Source: Eutypella sp. D-1 (taxonomy: Eukaryota > Ascomycota > Sordariomycetes > Xylariales > Diatrypaceae). Taken from it: a DNA stretch of 64,000 nt. Numbering within the stretch: the stretch's first letter is position 1; every line of letters starts with the position of its first letter. A program made the translations under genes and the position numbers. The notes under the pieces were generated by a model. The model made no database searches. It was not told the DNA's origin and saw nothing but the letters and a program-made list of their open reading frames with translations. Where the stretch lies: positions 2,604,001-2,668,000 of the forward strand of contig JAJTTP010000001.1 in assembly GCA_023313575.1 (NCBI GenBank), given 5' to 3'. Positions 44,066 to 56,756 of this stretch are shown here, piece by piece.

Positions 44066-47000
44066 CTTGACGATCAAGCGAGGGTGAACAATGTGGTTGA
44101 CTGGGTAAGAAGGTGGATTCTTGCCAGGAGGGTGCTAGGAGATAAATGAACTTTCACGAAGCACGGCCCCTAGCGTATCGACCGAGCCTTTACGTCTTCA
44201 TGCGAGTACCCGAAAAGTTGAAAGAAGGTTCTGATGCCGGCAACACAGAGGATAGGTGGTCTAGAGTGGCTGAATAAACGGCTACATGCAGCGAAGGCGC
44301 GAGGGGTGTGTGCAGTCTAGATGCCACAACAGGGGCCCATCAACCGGAAAGCCACACCGACATAAAAGGGCGGCTTGATTTTGGGCGTGTGTGAGTGGCT
44401 GTCAAGAAAAAATTATCGTGTCGTATCCAAGAGATCGGAACCTAAGGGGACCGGATAGCCAAGTATTGACTTGGGCTGGAGCTGGGCTGAGAAGCGGCAG
44501 CAAGAGCTGAGCTCTATCCCCCCAAAATTGGATGAAAGAATTACGGGCTACTGTAACACCAAGGCACCAAGGTCGTATCCTGTACCAAAAAAGAAAGAAA
44601 ACCTCGCTCGAGATGCCAGCTCGGTTCGGTCGTCGCCGACGCTCAAGAACGGAGGCACGAGAACGGGGCTCGAAGATAGTCGCAAGATGCTTCCGAGGTC
44701 CCGGTAGAGCACACAGGTAGGTAAGTGAAAAGATTAAAAAGAACGGCCAGTAAAGCCGACTGCGCTTTCACGGTCCGAGGTAAGAGGAAAGGGGTTTATT
44801 ATACGATGTGGTAAGTACAGTGTAAAGGTTAGCGCGAGCGAAGGACAACTTCCAACTGCACTTTCCGCCGTAAAGGGGTTACGCCGATGACAGCTGCGTG
44901 TAATCCTTGGTGATGATAGTTACCTAGGTAGGTAGCGAACGGATGGAAGGAGGGTGTAAGCAGACCGTAGATATTCCGTCAGAACGGCGACCCGTGTGGA
45001 TACGATACTGATTTTTTTAGGTAAAGATAGGTAGGTATGTTTGATGTTAGAAAGAAATATTGAATACTCGTAGACCTGCACGGAAATGAAAAAAGGTGTA
45101 AAATGTGAATGTCAATGGGAGAATAATGTGAATGACCACCGCAGATGACCTAACCGGGCAATCATCGTAAGCGCCAACCGCACATTATCCCCATCCTTGT
45201 AACAACCTTGGAACTCTTCCTCAGGCCTGTCAGGTAGCATACCTTCTGGACCTCCTAGAAGGTCGAGGACTTCAGATACTTTTCGTCTGGACCTCCAGGG
45301 TCAACTTGGCACTTGAAATCGTACGAAACATGGAGTACCAGGTAGGTATCCTTGAATGTAGGTACGGCCTTCAAGGTTGGTACCCGGTATTCATGTAGGC
45401 AGGTACCTACATTATATACCTACATACTTACATGTAGGTAGATATGCATGTACTCAAGAGGTATGTACATCATAGAATGCATGTATGTATCTCTAATACA
45501 TAGATTGATATAGGTGTGATAGTGGGCAAGTGGATAGGTGGGTAGGTGGGAAGGTGGGGTCATGCTGTATACTTATGGATATGTCCCGTTACATCGGCGA
45601 CACCTTCCATCGGATCATTCCTTCATTTCGCAATGGGACCCTTAAGGGACGGACATTAGAATGGGACCAGCGCTTCTGGAAATGTTGTGCCCCAAAAGTA
45701 CCTCGGAGGTTAAATCCCTACGAAACGGTACATTACGAAAAAACTGTGAGTCGGAAAAGGGGTTCGGTCCTCAAGATGTCATCGGCGAAGCCCTATATCA
45801 AAGAACTCCTATAAACACAACCAGTGCCCACTGTTCCGAATAGCCGGAGACTGGCCGCATACGAGGACCAGTCAATCAACGTCTAAGGGAGAGCCACATT
45901 TCGATCCCCAGTTTTCTTTTTCCTTTTCTCCTGTTTCTCTTTCTGTTCTGTTCCCACTCTGTGTAACGTACATACCTGCAATATGGTCATAATGGATACC
46001 GTGGTCTCGTAAATACTCTAGCGGTGGGAAGAGACCGGGCAACCGGGTTATCTACCCCCTATGTTTGCGTTTCCACGCGCCAGGAGGATCTCGTCTCATG
46101 TGTCGGGGATCGTAGCAGATTACTATTTTCTCCTCTACAACAGGAATGTTTCACTGGCCAGGTAGGGCACGGCAGGGCACGGCAGTTTATTTATAACCAT
46201 AGCGTGGCCCGCGATCGCCCTCGACGTTAACATACTTACCCGTGCCTTGCATGACAAGCGAAGTAATCGAGCACACGGCATCGAAGGCGCTGCCTCGTGC
46301 GCCAAAGTGACAAACATTATAACAAACAACATAAGCTTGGGGAGGCACGAGGCTGAATCTTGTTGCCATACTCATACCTACCCACCTACTTCTAAGGTTA
46401 GCTTAATGCTCAAAGCACTGCCGTCCAGCAAATCCGGAGCCAATTATATCGCCTCTCCCCTTTCCTGCTGGCTGACGGTCGAGGCGAGACTAAGGATTTA
46501 TGCTTAATATCAAACGGACGAATCCGGGGTGGATTTATCCACACAGACAAGTCAGGCTCGGGCCCTGCAGCCCCGAAGGCTTGCGGCACCTGCATTGGAC
46601 CCTGTCAGACGACGAAAGGTGGCGTTGGCGGGCGGGTTTGTAATGTTCCCGTCATGCTCATTAAATCCTTAGAAGGGGGAGGTGGCTTTTCGTGTTCTAG
46701 ATGGCACCTAGAGAAGAGGCGCGTGCATCCGAGGGTTTGCTGGTTTCCGTGTGAATTGGCATTGCTTGTATTCTTGCTGGTGTGTGTGTGTGTGTGCTGG
46801 TAGAGATAGGTTGCAAACACCCTGTATTTTTGTTTAGCGTACTTACCTAAGTAGTGTAGTAGTGGTAGTGTACGGGGTAGATCCACTGCCACTAGCCCCC
46901 AGGGGCAGCCCTACTATGTGGAGGGCAAGAGGTCCCGCCAGCTCCAGTTCGTGACAGCAAAGCCATCGTTGCCCTATCAGGAATAGCGGCACAGGCCTCT

Positions 47001-49503
47001 GGGATTTTATTTTTATGGGAGGGGGGAACGGATCTCGGGAAGAAACGCAAGTACCGGTAATATGCTTGAAAAGGTTAACTTTGTTATGGCGTCTAACTCT
47101 AGGCGCCTAGACCCGTGGACTTGAACATCCTACAATCCCGTAATTTCCAGTGTCGTATTCTTCGTTTGAAAGTTTTTTTTCTTATTTTTCCCCTCTGCAT
47201 TCTGATGTGTGAACCACAGTGTCCTGATGAGTATCGCGGGCACAATTATCGGAAAGTTAATAAGAGTCCCAGTTATACTGAAGATTTTTCTTTCGTTTCT
47301 TTTTAGAGAATGTACCTAGGTACCCAGGTAGTCGAAAGATGTCGTGTTGTCTGTATCCTCGTATATGTAGTTGGCTGTTGGCTGTTGGCTACCTAGGTAC
47401 CTCATCGGTGGAATGTTGCCGTCTCGAGGACTTCCATTACCCAACAGCTTATTGCCATACTGCACCTCTTGGTACGATGTACTTCATTGCCCAGCCTGCG
47501 TGTCTCTGAATACGGGTCGATCAGTCTGTTATCGTGCGCTGTACTCTGTATGTACATGACTTATACCCTGCTTCTCTGTCTACCAGCCTTCTTCCCTCTC
47601 CTATAATTCTAAGCTGGGGGCGCCGCCTTTTAAGCCCAAAAGAAAAGAGAACCGTGCTCAGTTGAGCTACCAACTACATACATAATACCGAAGTGGCTTT
47701 TCATGTGGATATATACACAAAATTCTAAGCGAGGATCGACGCCGGGGGGTGACCCTCTTTAGCCGGCCCAGGCCTTGACGTGCCTTTAAAAACCGGAGAA
47801 TCCTACAGGGGTTTATACGGTGGGTTTATATCGGCCTAAGGTGCGATTAGGCGCGGCTATTACTGCGGGCCATCGAACCGCGAGCGACTACTAATAAATC
47901 AATTCACAGCACGTGCCAGGAAGAAACGCAACAGTCTCACGAGGCAAAGTGTTGAACCCGTTGGCTAAACCCGGCCGTGTAGCGGTGCTGATACTACGAA
48001 GTTGATACCGGACACCTGGAGTACGAAAACGTCCAGGTAAGGAGACTCTGTTATATACCCTATCTATAGTGTTTTTGAGAGTCTCCTTTTGAAGAACAAC
48101 GTACCCGAGCTCGTCAAAGCATACTTCCGAGTCGAGTCTGTGCTCTCCTAACACCCCACGGACTACAGTCACGCACTCGTAGAGATATCGGTTACTGTTT
48201 AGAGACTCTAAACTTGGTAACTAGCAGTTATACGGTGAAATACCTACCGGTATATGGTGGGCATATATTATGCCATCGCTCCCATATAGCCTGTGCAATG
48301 TCAACTTGTTATTATCAGAATTCCATCCTTCGCCACCACTGATCGCGGCATTAATACGGACGTATTAGCTGTATGGATAGGCAGTCAACCAATGCACTTG
48401 ATTCCTCAGTGAAGTCTTGACGCTTATGCCCGTCCATCCACTTAACAGTCGAGTTCGGCTTCGCCGCCGACTGTCGGAAAAACCCAATACCGTATGCTGT
48501 ACAACGAGCCCAACGTCAGAGAAGCGCGCTGCTGTAAGCCACACAATAAAAGCAAACAAGTTTGTTTCCAAGCTTCGTGCTTGTCATCGTTCCCGCACGT
48601 AAATAGACAGATACTTTGTAGTTTCACCCGTTCACCGCCTCCCTACCTGCTCAAATTTAGAACATGAGCTTCCTGGATCTAAGGCAGCTTTTCTCCACAT
48701 GTGTTCTCATGAGTCGAAATGCTTTGCATCATCGATCTACAGTGCAGTCCCAGGGGAGACAGGTCTCATAAGCGCGGTCCAATCCCAGCGCGACCTCGGA
48801 CGCAACGTTCAGGCCCGCTAGTGTTGACTTACATGAGGTGCAGTTTGTAACAGGCTGGGGCCACCCTCGAAAACTAGACCCGGCGCCCAGCCACCTCGGC
48901 GGCCCCCTTCTCCCTTTTCCACAACAGACATGATTGAGATCGCGTAATTCTGTCCGGGCGAAGTCGTAATCGGGCCTTTGGGCCACGGGATAAGTGGCCG
49001 GCTCGCCAAGCCATAGCCGGCGGCTGGGACCTGGGCAAGGTGCGTTTTTCGGTAAATGAGGCTTCCCATGTGTCGTATAACCAGTATTCCGTTTTAGCAG
49101 GTAAAAGTCACTATTTGGAGGATGCTCAAGCAGGTAGCGCGCTTAGTTTGAGAAAATCACCTATTCTAAGCCGGGCTAAGGTCGTTCCTGAGTTTGGCCC
49201 TTTTTTTCAACCTGTAAATAAAATACGAAAGCAGGCTGAATTCTTGTAAAACGCACTTAGGTATATATATATGTACACAGAGCATATCGCACCAGAATTA
49301 GTATCTTTGCGGGACGACTTCTCTTAACCGACGAACAGTGCTTGGTATTCCGTCACGCAAGACGGAGATGATCCATACGACCGGCGGAAAAACACAACAG
49401 ATATACGTAAACTTAAGCGGGGAGAGTTGCACCTCCAAACGCCAAAATCACACACAACGCCATGCCATGAACAAAACACATCACCAAGCCGCAACAACCC
49501 GAG
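44066..49503. other. Gene-free region, 5.4 kb
   Basis: The left end is the chitin synthase promoter. I find no other supported gene. TACCTAGGTA occurs at 44931, 47313 and 47390, and TTCCAAGGTTG (minus) at 45203. GTAGGTA/TACCTAC words are dense at 45340-45450. A GT tract lies near 46781-46795 and a TTGGCTG tandem at 47371-47390. One minus frame of 93 codons (47891-48172) looks more protein-like than most but has no recognised domain. Confidence 0.55.
45203..45213 (-). repeat. Dispersed 11-mer TTCCAAGGTTG, copy 4
   Basis: Exact copy 1.1 kb upstream of the chitin synthase start; a partial copy (TCAAGGTTGG) follows near 45367. Confidence 0.85.
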
Positions 49504-49955
49504 TCACCCCCACATCCCGCGTCTCGCAGCCTGCAAGGCCTCCAGGCCACCACCGCCACCGTCGGCATCCGGGCCGGGCGACGACGCGGTGGTCCCCCGC
49601 CCGCTAGCGCGGCGGTAGTAGCTGGGCACGGTGGAGGTGGGGCGGTAGATGACGACGCTGCGGCGCTCGACGATCTCGGTCGCCGCGAGCCGCGAGCGCC
49701 TGTACCGCAGGAAGAGCCACAGCGCGAGGGCTCCCAGCGCCGCCGTCGCCCCCGCCGCTCCCACCGCCGCGCCTGCCATCGCGCCGCGCGACAGGCCCGC
49801 CGGAGGTGGTGGAGGGGGTGGTAGTTGTTCCGCTGGCGTCGAAGAGGTCGGGGGTACGGGCGCGGACGGGAGTTGTGACAAAGCCGTGATTTTCAGTGTC
49901 GCTGTTGCTGTCGCTGTTGCGGTTGCGATCTTCGTCGTCAGCACGTCGGCGTGAT

Positions 49956-50006
<51 letters not shown>

Positions 50007-51012
50007 AATCGGAATTGGAATTGGAATCGGAGCCGGAGCTGAAATAGGGGATCTCCGGAACGGTAAGCATGAGCGGGAAGGCAAAATGATAGACGGAGGC
50101 ACCGTCGCCGGGATCGCCGTCGTCGGAGGCGGTGGAGATAGTGACTTCCGCGGGCAAGCGGGACGCGACCACGACCCCGCCGCTGTCGTCCGTCTGCCGG
50201 TACGGCGGGTCCCAGCGCATCCAGACTTGCGTGCGCTCAGCGAGGGTGCTGACGCAGCGGCGGCCCGTGTCCATGGTGGAGACGGGGTCGAGGACGAGGC
50301 GCGGCGCCTCGCAGGTCCAGGACCCCGGCGGACAGCACCAGGCCTGGGCGTGCGCCGTCGTCGTCCCTGCTTCTGCTCCTGCTCCCTCTTGTTTATCGTC
50401 ACCGCCCTGTGCCGCAGCAATCGTTGCCATGCACGCCGTCGTCCACCCGGAGATGCATGCCGTGCCGGGGTACGCGAGGGCGGGGTCCGTGGGGCCGGGG
50501 AGCTGCGCGTCCGACGGGTTCGCGGCCACGCCGTCCGGACCGAGCCGCAGCGCGGGGAACACGTCGAAGTAGCCCGCGGGGTAGCACTCGGGCTTGTAAA
50601 GCAGGGTGGGCGTGGGCAGGGGCGAGGCGTCTTTGGTCTTGGTCTTACTGCTGGCCTTCGCCGTCGCTGTCGTCCCCACGACTGACAAGTGCACGGCCTC
50701 GCAGTGCTGCCCGGACAGCGACTGCCGCCCCGCTGTCCACGAGTAGTGCTCCAGGTCGGGGCAGTAGACGTAGAGATCGCAGTCCCCGCCACCCGGCGGG
50801 GTGAAGGGCGTCGTCTGTGCCGGTAGGGAGACAATAACGTCGGTAGGCGACAGTGATGTTGACGGTGATCCCGTCATGCTTTTCGTGACCGTGACGGCGA
50901 CAATGTGAGTGCGAGTAACGAGTTCCTCGTTTCCCGCCAGCGCCGGGGTAGTAACAGTCGCCCCCATAGTTGCCAATGCGATGTAATGCTTTAAGCCCCC
51001 CGTCAGCAGCAT
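49504..51012 (-). CDS. Single-pass membrane protein with Ser-Gly repeat, function unknown
   Basis: An intronless frame of 502 residues. A signal peptide is likely (MLLTGGLKHYIALATMGATV, with cleavage after TTPALA). The outer part holds about 12 cysteines, including pairs in CDLYVYCPDLEHYSW, CYPAGYFDVFPAL, CISGWTTACMATI and the WCCPPGSWTCE cluster. These are spaced as in small secreted Cys-rich folds rather than a known enzyme. RYRRS-type basic residues follow a membrane helix (about 411-435, rich in Ala/Gly/Leu). Before it come a Ser-Gly/Asn repeat (GGAGCC hexanucleotides), an Ala-Thr run and a Pro-rich stalk. The cytosolic tail is about 67 residues. The layout resembles fungal wall-stress sensors or adhesins, but I see no WSC or other named domain. 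I give no function. The gene stands alone between gene-free DNA and upf2. Confidence 0.75.
49957..50039. repeat. GGAGCC hexanucleotide array, in frame
   Basis: About eight GGAGCC units, a few degenerate GGAATT/GGAATC units, then GGAGCC again. It encodes the Ser-Gly/Ser-Asn dipeptide run of the membrane protein above on the minus strand. The unit length preserves the frame. Confidence 0.9.
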
Positions 51013-52572
51013 AGATAAAGTAGTAATAGTAATAGATGATCAGGGAGAGAGGCGCAGCACAATCCTCCCCTGAGAGCTAAACCAGTTCCAAGCACGAGAC
51101 ATGTATAACAACCCCGTGTAACGAGAACAGTCGTGGTTGCATAACCCAGGTTTATCTATGTGCGATGGTTTAGGGTTCGGCTCTAGACAAGGGAGAGAAT
51201 TCCATCAGCGGTAACGTTTTAAATACATACTTCGTTCACTTAACCCACCAGTATAGACTGTAGATTGTGCGTCCCTGGAAAGTTGTCTGCCTATGTTTGC
51301 TGTCATGGATCATGCTTATATGCACGTTCGTTCTGTAATGAATGGGCTCGAGCCCCGTGACGGTAGAGCCTGGCTAAGTGAGTGTGGACGTCTCAAAACT
51401 TCAGATCGAATGGCACGGAGATTGTGAGTCCCACTGACGTGTTAATCTCGTAAAGAATAACTCTTGGAAGAATCCGGGCGAATGACCTTCTCATTCGTAT
51501 ACTGTTGAGAGGTCTCTGGATAAATCCCCTCTTTCCCTTTCTGCTTCTCTTTCGCTGTAACATGAGCCATTGAACAGTCGCTTTGATACAAGTCTGCTAG
51601 CAGGACCTCTCTTCCCGACACTTGAAATTACGAAGTGGCAGGTTGGCGACACTCGCATTCCCCAGTTTGCTGGTCTATCCCCGGAGCGCTGGGTCGATCG
51701 ATTATAGGTCGTACATATCTCGTCCTCACCACACACTAGCTCTGTTCATGCCTACCACACACTATGGGAGAGGACAGCATTTTATCAACCACTATAGCAA
51801 TGCAAGAGGGGGCATAAGTCAATACATGTAGTTCACACACTCATGGCGGGTTCCCATCTCATCACCAACAACTCAATTTCTGCCGACTTCAAGGCTCCGG
51901 GCGAGTACGAAGACGTAATTCCTCTGCCTCGCCTAGCCTAAGCCTATGTGTCTAAGCTAGGTAAGTTTAAAGAGCGGATATTGCTCTGACATATTATGCA
52001 CCACCGAGCAATTCTGTGTACAAATCATAACTCAATCTAGGTCTCCGAGTGTGTGCTATGAGATCCCGCCTGATAATGTGAGTAAGGCTTTTATGCTCAA
52101 CGCAGACGACAACGGGGGCGGGCCTCTTGACACTGTATTAGATACAGCGATTGACCGAACTGGCCTGAACCGTCTCAAGCGAACCTCGTGACCAAGCCCT
52201 TCGCCGCCTAGCCAGTCATCACTGTTGACCTGGGCGTAGCTGTTGACGGTCTTTTGGCGTGAACCCGGGCGAGACCTGTCAATTTGTCACTGGTATAATG
52301 ACCGCCTGGTTGGCTAGACGTTTACTGAGCACCTGTGCATAACCACACTCGACTCAACGAAGTGATATGCAGCAGGGATCATCATGGTGTGCCGTGCTGT
52401 GCCGTGGGGCTTGGCTAGGGGATATAGGCCCAGCTCTCCCTCCGCTTACATGGTCCATCAGGTTAGTGTTAGTGTAAATTCCCTTTTACACCCTTCCCGT
52501 AAGCATTAAGGAATCCTAAATCGGAGAATTGGTTGTTTTAGTTAGCCGCCGTCTCCGAGCAATAGATGTCCC
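51013..52572. other. Gene-free spacer, 1.6 kb
   Basis: Between the membrane-protein gene start and the upf2 stop. It should contain the promoter of the former and the 3' UTR of the latter. No repeat or gene stands out. Confidence 0.5.
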
Positions 52573-55500
52573 CTAGCCGTTTGTGCGGCGCTGACCGTTG
52601 GCCGACTGGGGTCGATAGCCTATGGGCACAGGACACTTGCTCGCTGTGCCCTCCTTGAATGGCTGGGGTGCAAGCCCTACAACCCGCCCATTACTGGTAG
52701 GTTGAGGCGTGGTAATCGATGGGGAGTTTGAGGATCCCCGTTTGTTGCGGGTCTTATCATACCAGTCAACATCGCTGAGCTGTAATCGGCGGGCACGCTG
52801 CCCGCCGCGTTCTTTGGTCGACCTGTCCAAGCGATTGGGGTGATACGGTTGCTTTTCGTGACCTGAAGTTGATTTATGGTGAATATTTGGGTTACGGGCA
52901 AGCGGGGATAGGTAAATATCACCATCTGGATCTCGTTCTTCATTTTCCCGGAGATCATAGTTCAGCACCAAGTTCTTGATGCGTTGCTGTTCCTCACGCT
53001 CGGCTTGTTGCTGTGTCCTCATAGCAATTGCGAACGTGGAGTCAGAAGGTAGTGCGACAGTACGAGTCTTGACAAGTTAGCTAAATTGGCAAAAGTGGAT
53101 CGAGGCTGGACAGGCCTACCTGTTGACGGTTTCCCTTCTTCGTCAACAATGAGAATGCCATCGTACTAGGCCCGTTCTCGCCATTGTGAGCTTCGGTTTC
53201 GGCCGTCGCGGAAGTCTCTCGAACCTTTCCGCGGACCGGTAAGGGAACATCGAAGAGAGTTTTTCGGTCGAATTTTCGGGATTCCAAGCTCTCGGCCATC
53301 ATCTTAGCATACTCACGCTCGAAATCTGCTTCGTCCTCGGGGTCGACGTCTTCAGCCTTTCTGGTGACCACGATGGCCTCGTCCTCGGACTCGAATCCCT
53401 GAGGTGACTGGGGTCGGCTATCGGTGTTTTCGTTCTGCCACAATATAAGCTCGAGCCGACTATATAGGTAGCAGATATTAGACTGTACCTCGCCATCTTC
53501 ATCTTCTCCCGACTCTCCATCTTCTCCATCTCCCTCTGCCTCGGGGAGGATCATATCACCATCGCCCTCGGCGCCGTCGTCGTCAAACGTCGCGTCACTA
53601 GAAGCGTCGTCTTGCTCACCGCCCTTGTCCAAGCCCGCGTTCTTTTGGTCTTGTGAAATCGCAAGCTGGAATGCCTTCGACGCTTCTTCAAGATTAGTTG
53701 CAAGCTTCCACTGCGGCCGGGTAAGGGAGAAGGTGTCCTGAACAATGAACTCGATATCCATGGGGAGTGGCTGCTTTGTGTGGATATAGTACTAGAACTG
53801 TGTTAGTAGTGGTGGCGATCAACACCTCTTCATATTGATTTACCTGAAGAAAGGAGAGAAAATAGTCAAGCTTCTTCCCAGCAGCACCTCGGTTGAAGAA
53901 CATGCCACACGTTTCGAGGACCGTCGCAACGAGGCGAATGCGGAAAAAGTCGTCTGGAAGGTCGAAAGGGTTGATCCGCCCAGGAACAGGTGCGCCACCT
54001 AAATGTCCATTAGCTGGTGGACTCTTCGGTGACACGTAAACTCTGTCTAACCTACCATGTCCAAATGTCATGATCTTATACATGGTGTCGAAGACGACGG
54101 GGTGTTCAAGCATTCGATAATTGTAAAGTTCTCCCAGATACTTGACTTCCGCAATGCGCCTTTGGTTGAACTTGAAGTCATTCTGCTCCAGGCCGAAGCT
54201 GATGGATTCGATGACGTTGTCGATCACCGTGACGGCGAAGTCCGGGTGATAGCGGTATATAGCGCTCAGGAGTATCGCGAGAATATGGATGCTGCCGTAC
54301 TTAACCTTGCCAGGCCTTGAGAAAATCTTCGCGAGAATAGCTACAACCTGGAATACCTAGTTAGGAAACGTATGACCTCCGGGCGGAGTGCAATAACCTA
54401 CCTCCGTCTCTTCCCAGTGAAGCCGCCGAATCTGCTTTAAGATCTTTGTATAGTTGCGCTTGGTCAAATCCACATAGATAAGCTTGCGAATGAAGAGTTC
54501 AGTGGGCGTTCTCTCTTTCTGCTGTATCGAGGCTCTCTCAGGCGGATCCACGTAGTAAATGGCGTTCTCGATCAGCATGCGCTCGGGCTGGCCAATGTGT
54601 TGCACAGATTTCTTTCGTTGGAGCGTCTCTAGAAAGGTAGCCATGCGGGGAGAGGTGTCTACATTGCGCAACAGGTATCTTCCGCAGTTCTCCAGCAGGT
54701 TACAGATGATTTCTATGTTCATTCGTGAAAAATCATCCAGGCCAACTTTTAGGCAATGGAACACGACGTGTTCGGGGACAACGCCAAACTTGGTCAGCTC
54801 AGCAAGATATCGGATATTGCTAAGGCGGACTTGACCCAGAAAGTCCTTTTCCTTGCGGCGCTGGAGGCTGCGGAATTCGGCATCCAGGTATTCGACTACA
54901 CCCTTCGGAACGTCCGGCATGTATCTACCTAGAGTTGCTACGAGGCGGGACCAGAATGGAAGGAGGTCTGTACGCCCTTTCGGAACCTCGGTCAGGGCCT
55001 TGATCAGACGGTTGCGGGAGGCTTTCGAGTTCAGGAAGCAAAAATCAATAGCGATCTCATCAATGGCGTCCTTGTTCGTCAGTTCCGGCAGCCTCGCTAA
55101 GATGGCATCAACCTGTGCACCGATGGTCTTGTTCGCGATTGCCATAGACTGATCGTCAGTGGGTTCAGGGGACTTGGATGCATCTGCCTCTGTCGCATCG
55201 ACTCTCTTTCCGACTTGTTCGTCCGTATCGGGCTTCTTCTTTTTGCCGTCTTCCAGAAGCATACCAGGGACCTTGCCCTTCAAATCGACCAGATTCTCGT
55301 AGAAACGACGCTCGTCCTCGTCTTCCCAAATACCTGCCCCATCGCTCTGTCCACGTAGGTATTCTCCCGTCTTGACGAGACCGATAGAGCCGTTCGAGGT
55401 AGCGAGTGTATCATTCGATTCCTTCAGGTCGGGCATCTCGGCGCCGATCGCTTCAGCTATCACCTGGGCGTTCCCCACTAGGCGTTCCTGGGCTTTTACA

Positions 55501-56756
55501 AGGCGTTCGAAGTTGGCCTGGCGGTCTTCGAAGACCTCGCCAGATTTGACGTAAGCCTCCGAGTTCCTTCCTTTCTGGGTGACGATATTTTTTTGATCTC
55601 GCAAAATATGGGCCTTGACATCTTCGAAGTAACGTTTGAGGATATTTCTGAACCTTTCTTGCATCTCTGGGCCGGCGAATGGCGGATCTTCGGAGTCGTT
55701 CGCGGATTCGTCGGGGCGTTCTTCGTTATCATTCTGATCCTCTGAACTCTTTGTCGCACCATCTTCTTCAACCGTCCTCCGGCCATCGGACCCCGCAGAT
55801 TTCACGCCCAGAATGTCCCAGCTGAACGACTTCACAAATATGACAAGTAAGGGTAGGTTGACGTGTTCCCGGTCATGACCCAACAAATCCTTTAGCACTT
55901 CAAGGGGGAATGGCTCAGCACCACCACCCTTGGAGGAGCCAGAGGACTTGATCTTCAAATCGACGTTCTTCCCGCCTGCGACACGGATCGCGTCATCGGG
56001 CCTTACATCATCGAGGGTTCTCAGAACTCCTAGAAGCCAAAGATCGGTAATGACTCGTAGAAGGGCGCGTTGTCGTACTAGGCGGTCCTTCTCTTCCTTT
56101 TCGCGAACTTCGGGGGCTAGTGTTTTCAGTAGACTCTTGTCAGGGGTCGCCATGCCCTTTCCTAAAAGCCATCCTAGATATTCGGTGAAATCGGCCGGGC
56201 CGAACCGCTGGTGTAGCGCGCTAACGATCTCGCCGGCAGCATCGATCTCGCCGGCGGTTTTGAGCTTGGTAAGACCTTCGTAGCATGCTGAGATGATTTC
56301 GGAGAGGTACTTGGACAGACTAAGCGTTCGAATCTCTTGAAGGAAGGTGTTCAAGGTGGACGGGGTAATAGCGGTACGAAGTCTCTTGATGAAAGCGGTG
56401 TTCTTCTTGAGAGAAGAGTCGAGGGACGGGTTGACAGGAAAGACATCTATCGAGGGAGGGGTCAGTCGCATATATACGGCGATGGAAATAGGGTTGTCAG
56501 AAATTCATGACATACCGGACTCGCCGTTCCATGCGCGTAGATTGAGCTCTAACAGCTCACCTGTAGAGGAGAAGAAGAAGAGGCGTTAGTGGTATATATT
56601 ACGAGGTATATATTATATGGAGGAGATGATTATCATGATATTCGGAATGCGGAATGCGGAATGCGGAGTGTAATGCAAGATCGGGTGTAGGATCGGGTGT
56701 AGAATCGGATGTGGGATGTGACTGGGATGTAACGCACGTCTCCGCGAGCGGTCCAT
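52573..56756 (-). CDS. upf2: Nonsense-mediated mRNA decay factor Upf2/Nmd2
   Basis: Eight exons (56738-56756, 56516-56560, 54402-56446, 54056-54347, 53844-53998, 53489-53791, 53120-53434, 52573-53067) join in frame to 1222 residues. A 19-nt exon gives MDRSRR and runs into RELLELNLRAWNGESDVFPV. Three MIF4G domains follow: about 20-230 (FIKRLRTAITPSTLNTFLQE), about 460-690 (FCFLNSKASRNRLIKALTEV, FGVVPEHVVFHCLKVGLDDF) and about 704-900 (VVAILAKIFSRPGKVKYGSI, ILAILLSAIYRYHPDF, LGELYNYRMLEHPVVFDTMY). An acidic region (EDGESGEDEDGE) follows, then the conserved Upf1-binding end RTQQQAEREEQQRIKNLVLN. Upf2 bridges Upf3 and Upf1 and activates the Upf1 helicase on messages with early stops; it is cytoplasmic. 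One intron (53435-53488) is 54 nt and stop-free, so its removal is inferred from splice consensus and from its poor fit to the acidic tail. Confidence 0.95.
56643..56668. repeat. GGAATGC tandem repeat in upf2 intron 1
   Basis: Tandem 7-nt GGAATGC units lie inside the first intron of upf2, followed by repeated GATCGGGTGTAG words to about 56702. Non-coding. Confidence 0.75.

Noticed and set aside
44066..49503. Search for 5S rRNA or further tRNA genes in the large spacers
   Set aside because: No T-arm (GGTTCGANTCC-like) word with a matching cloverleaf and no 5S-like sequence was found by eye.
49951..50685. 244-codon plus-strand frame with long Gly-Ala run
   Set aside because: Antisense reading of the GGAGCC array and Cys-rich gene; the minus-strand protein has signal peptide and membrane helix, this one has nothing.
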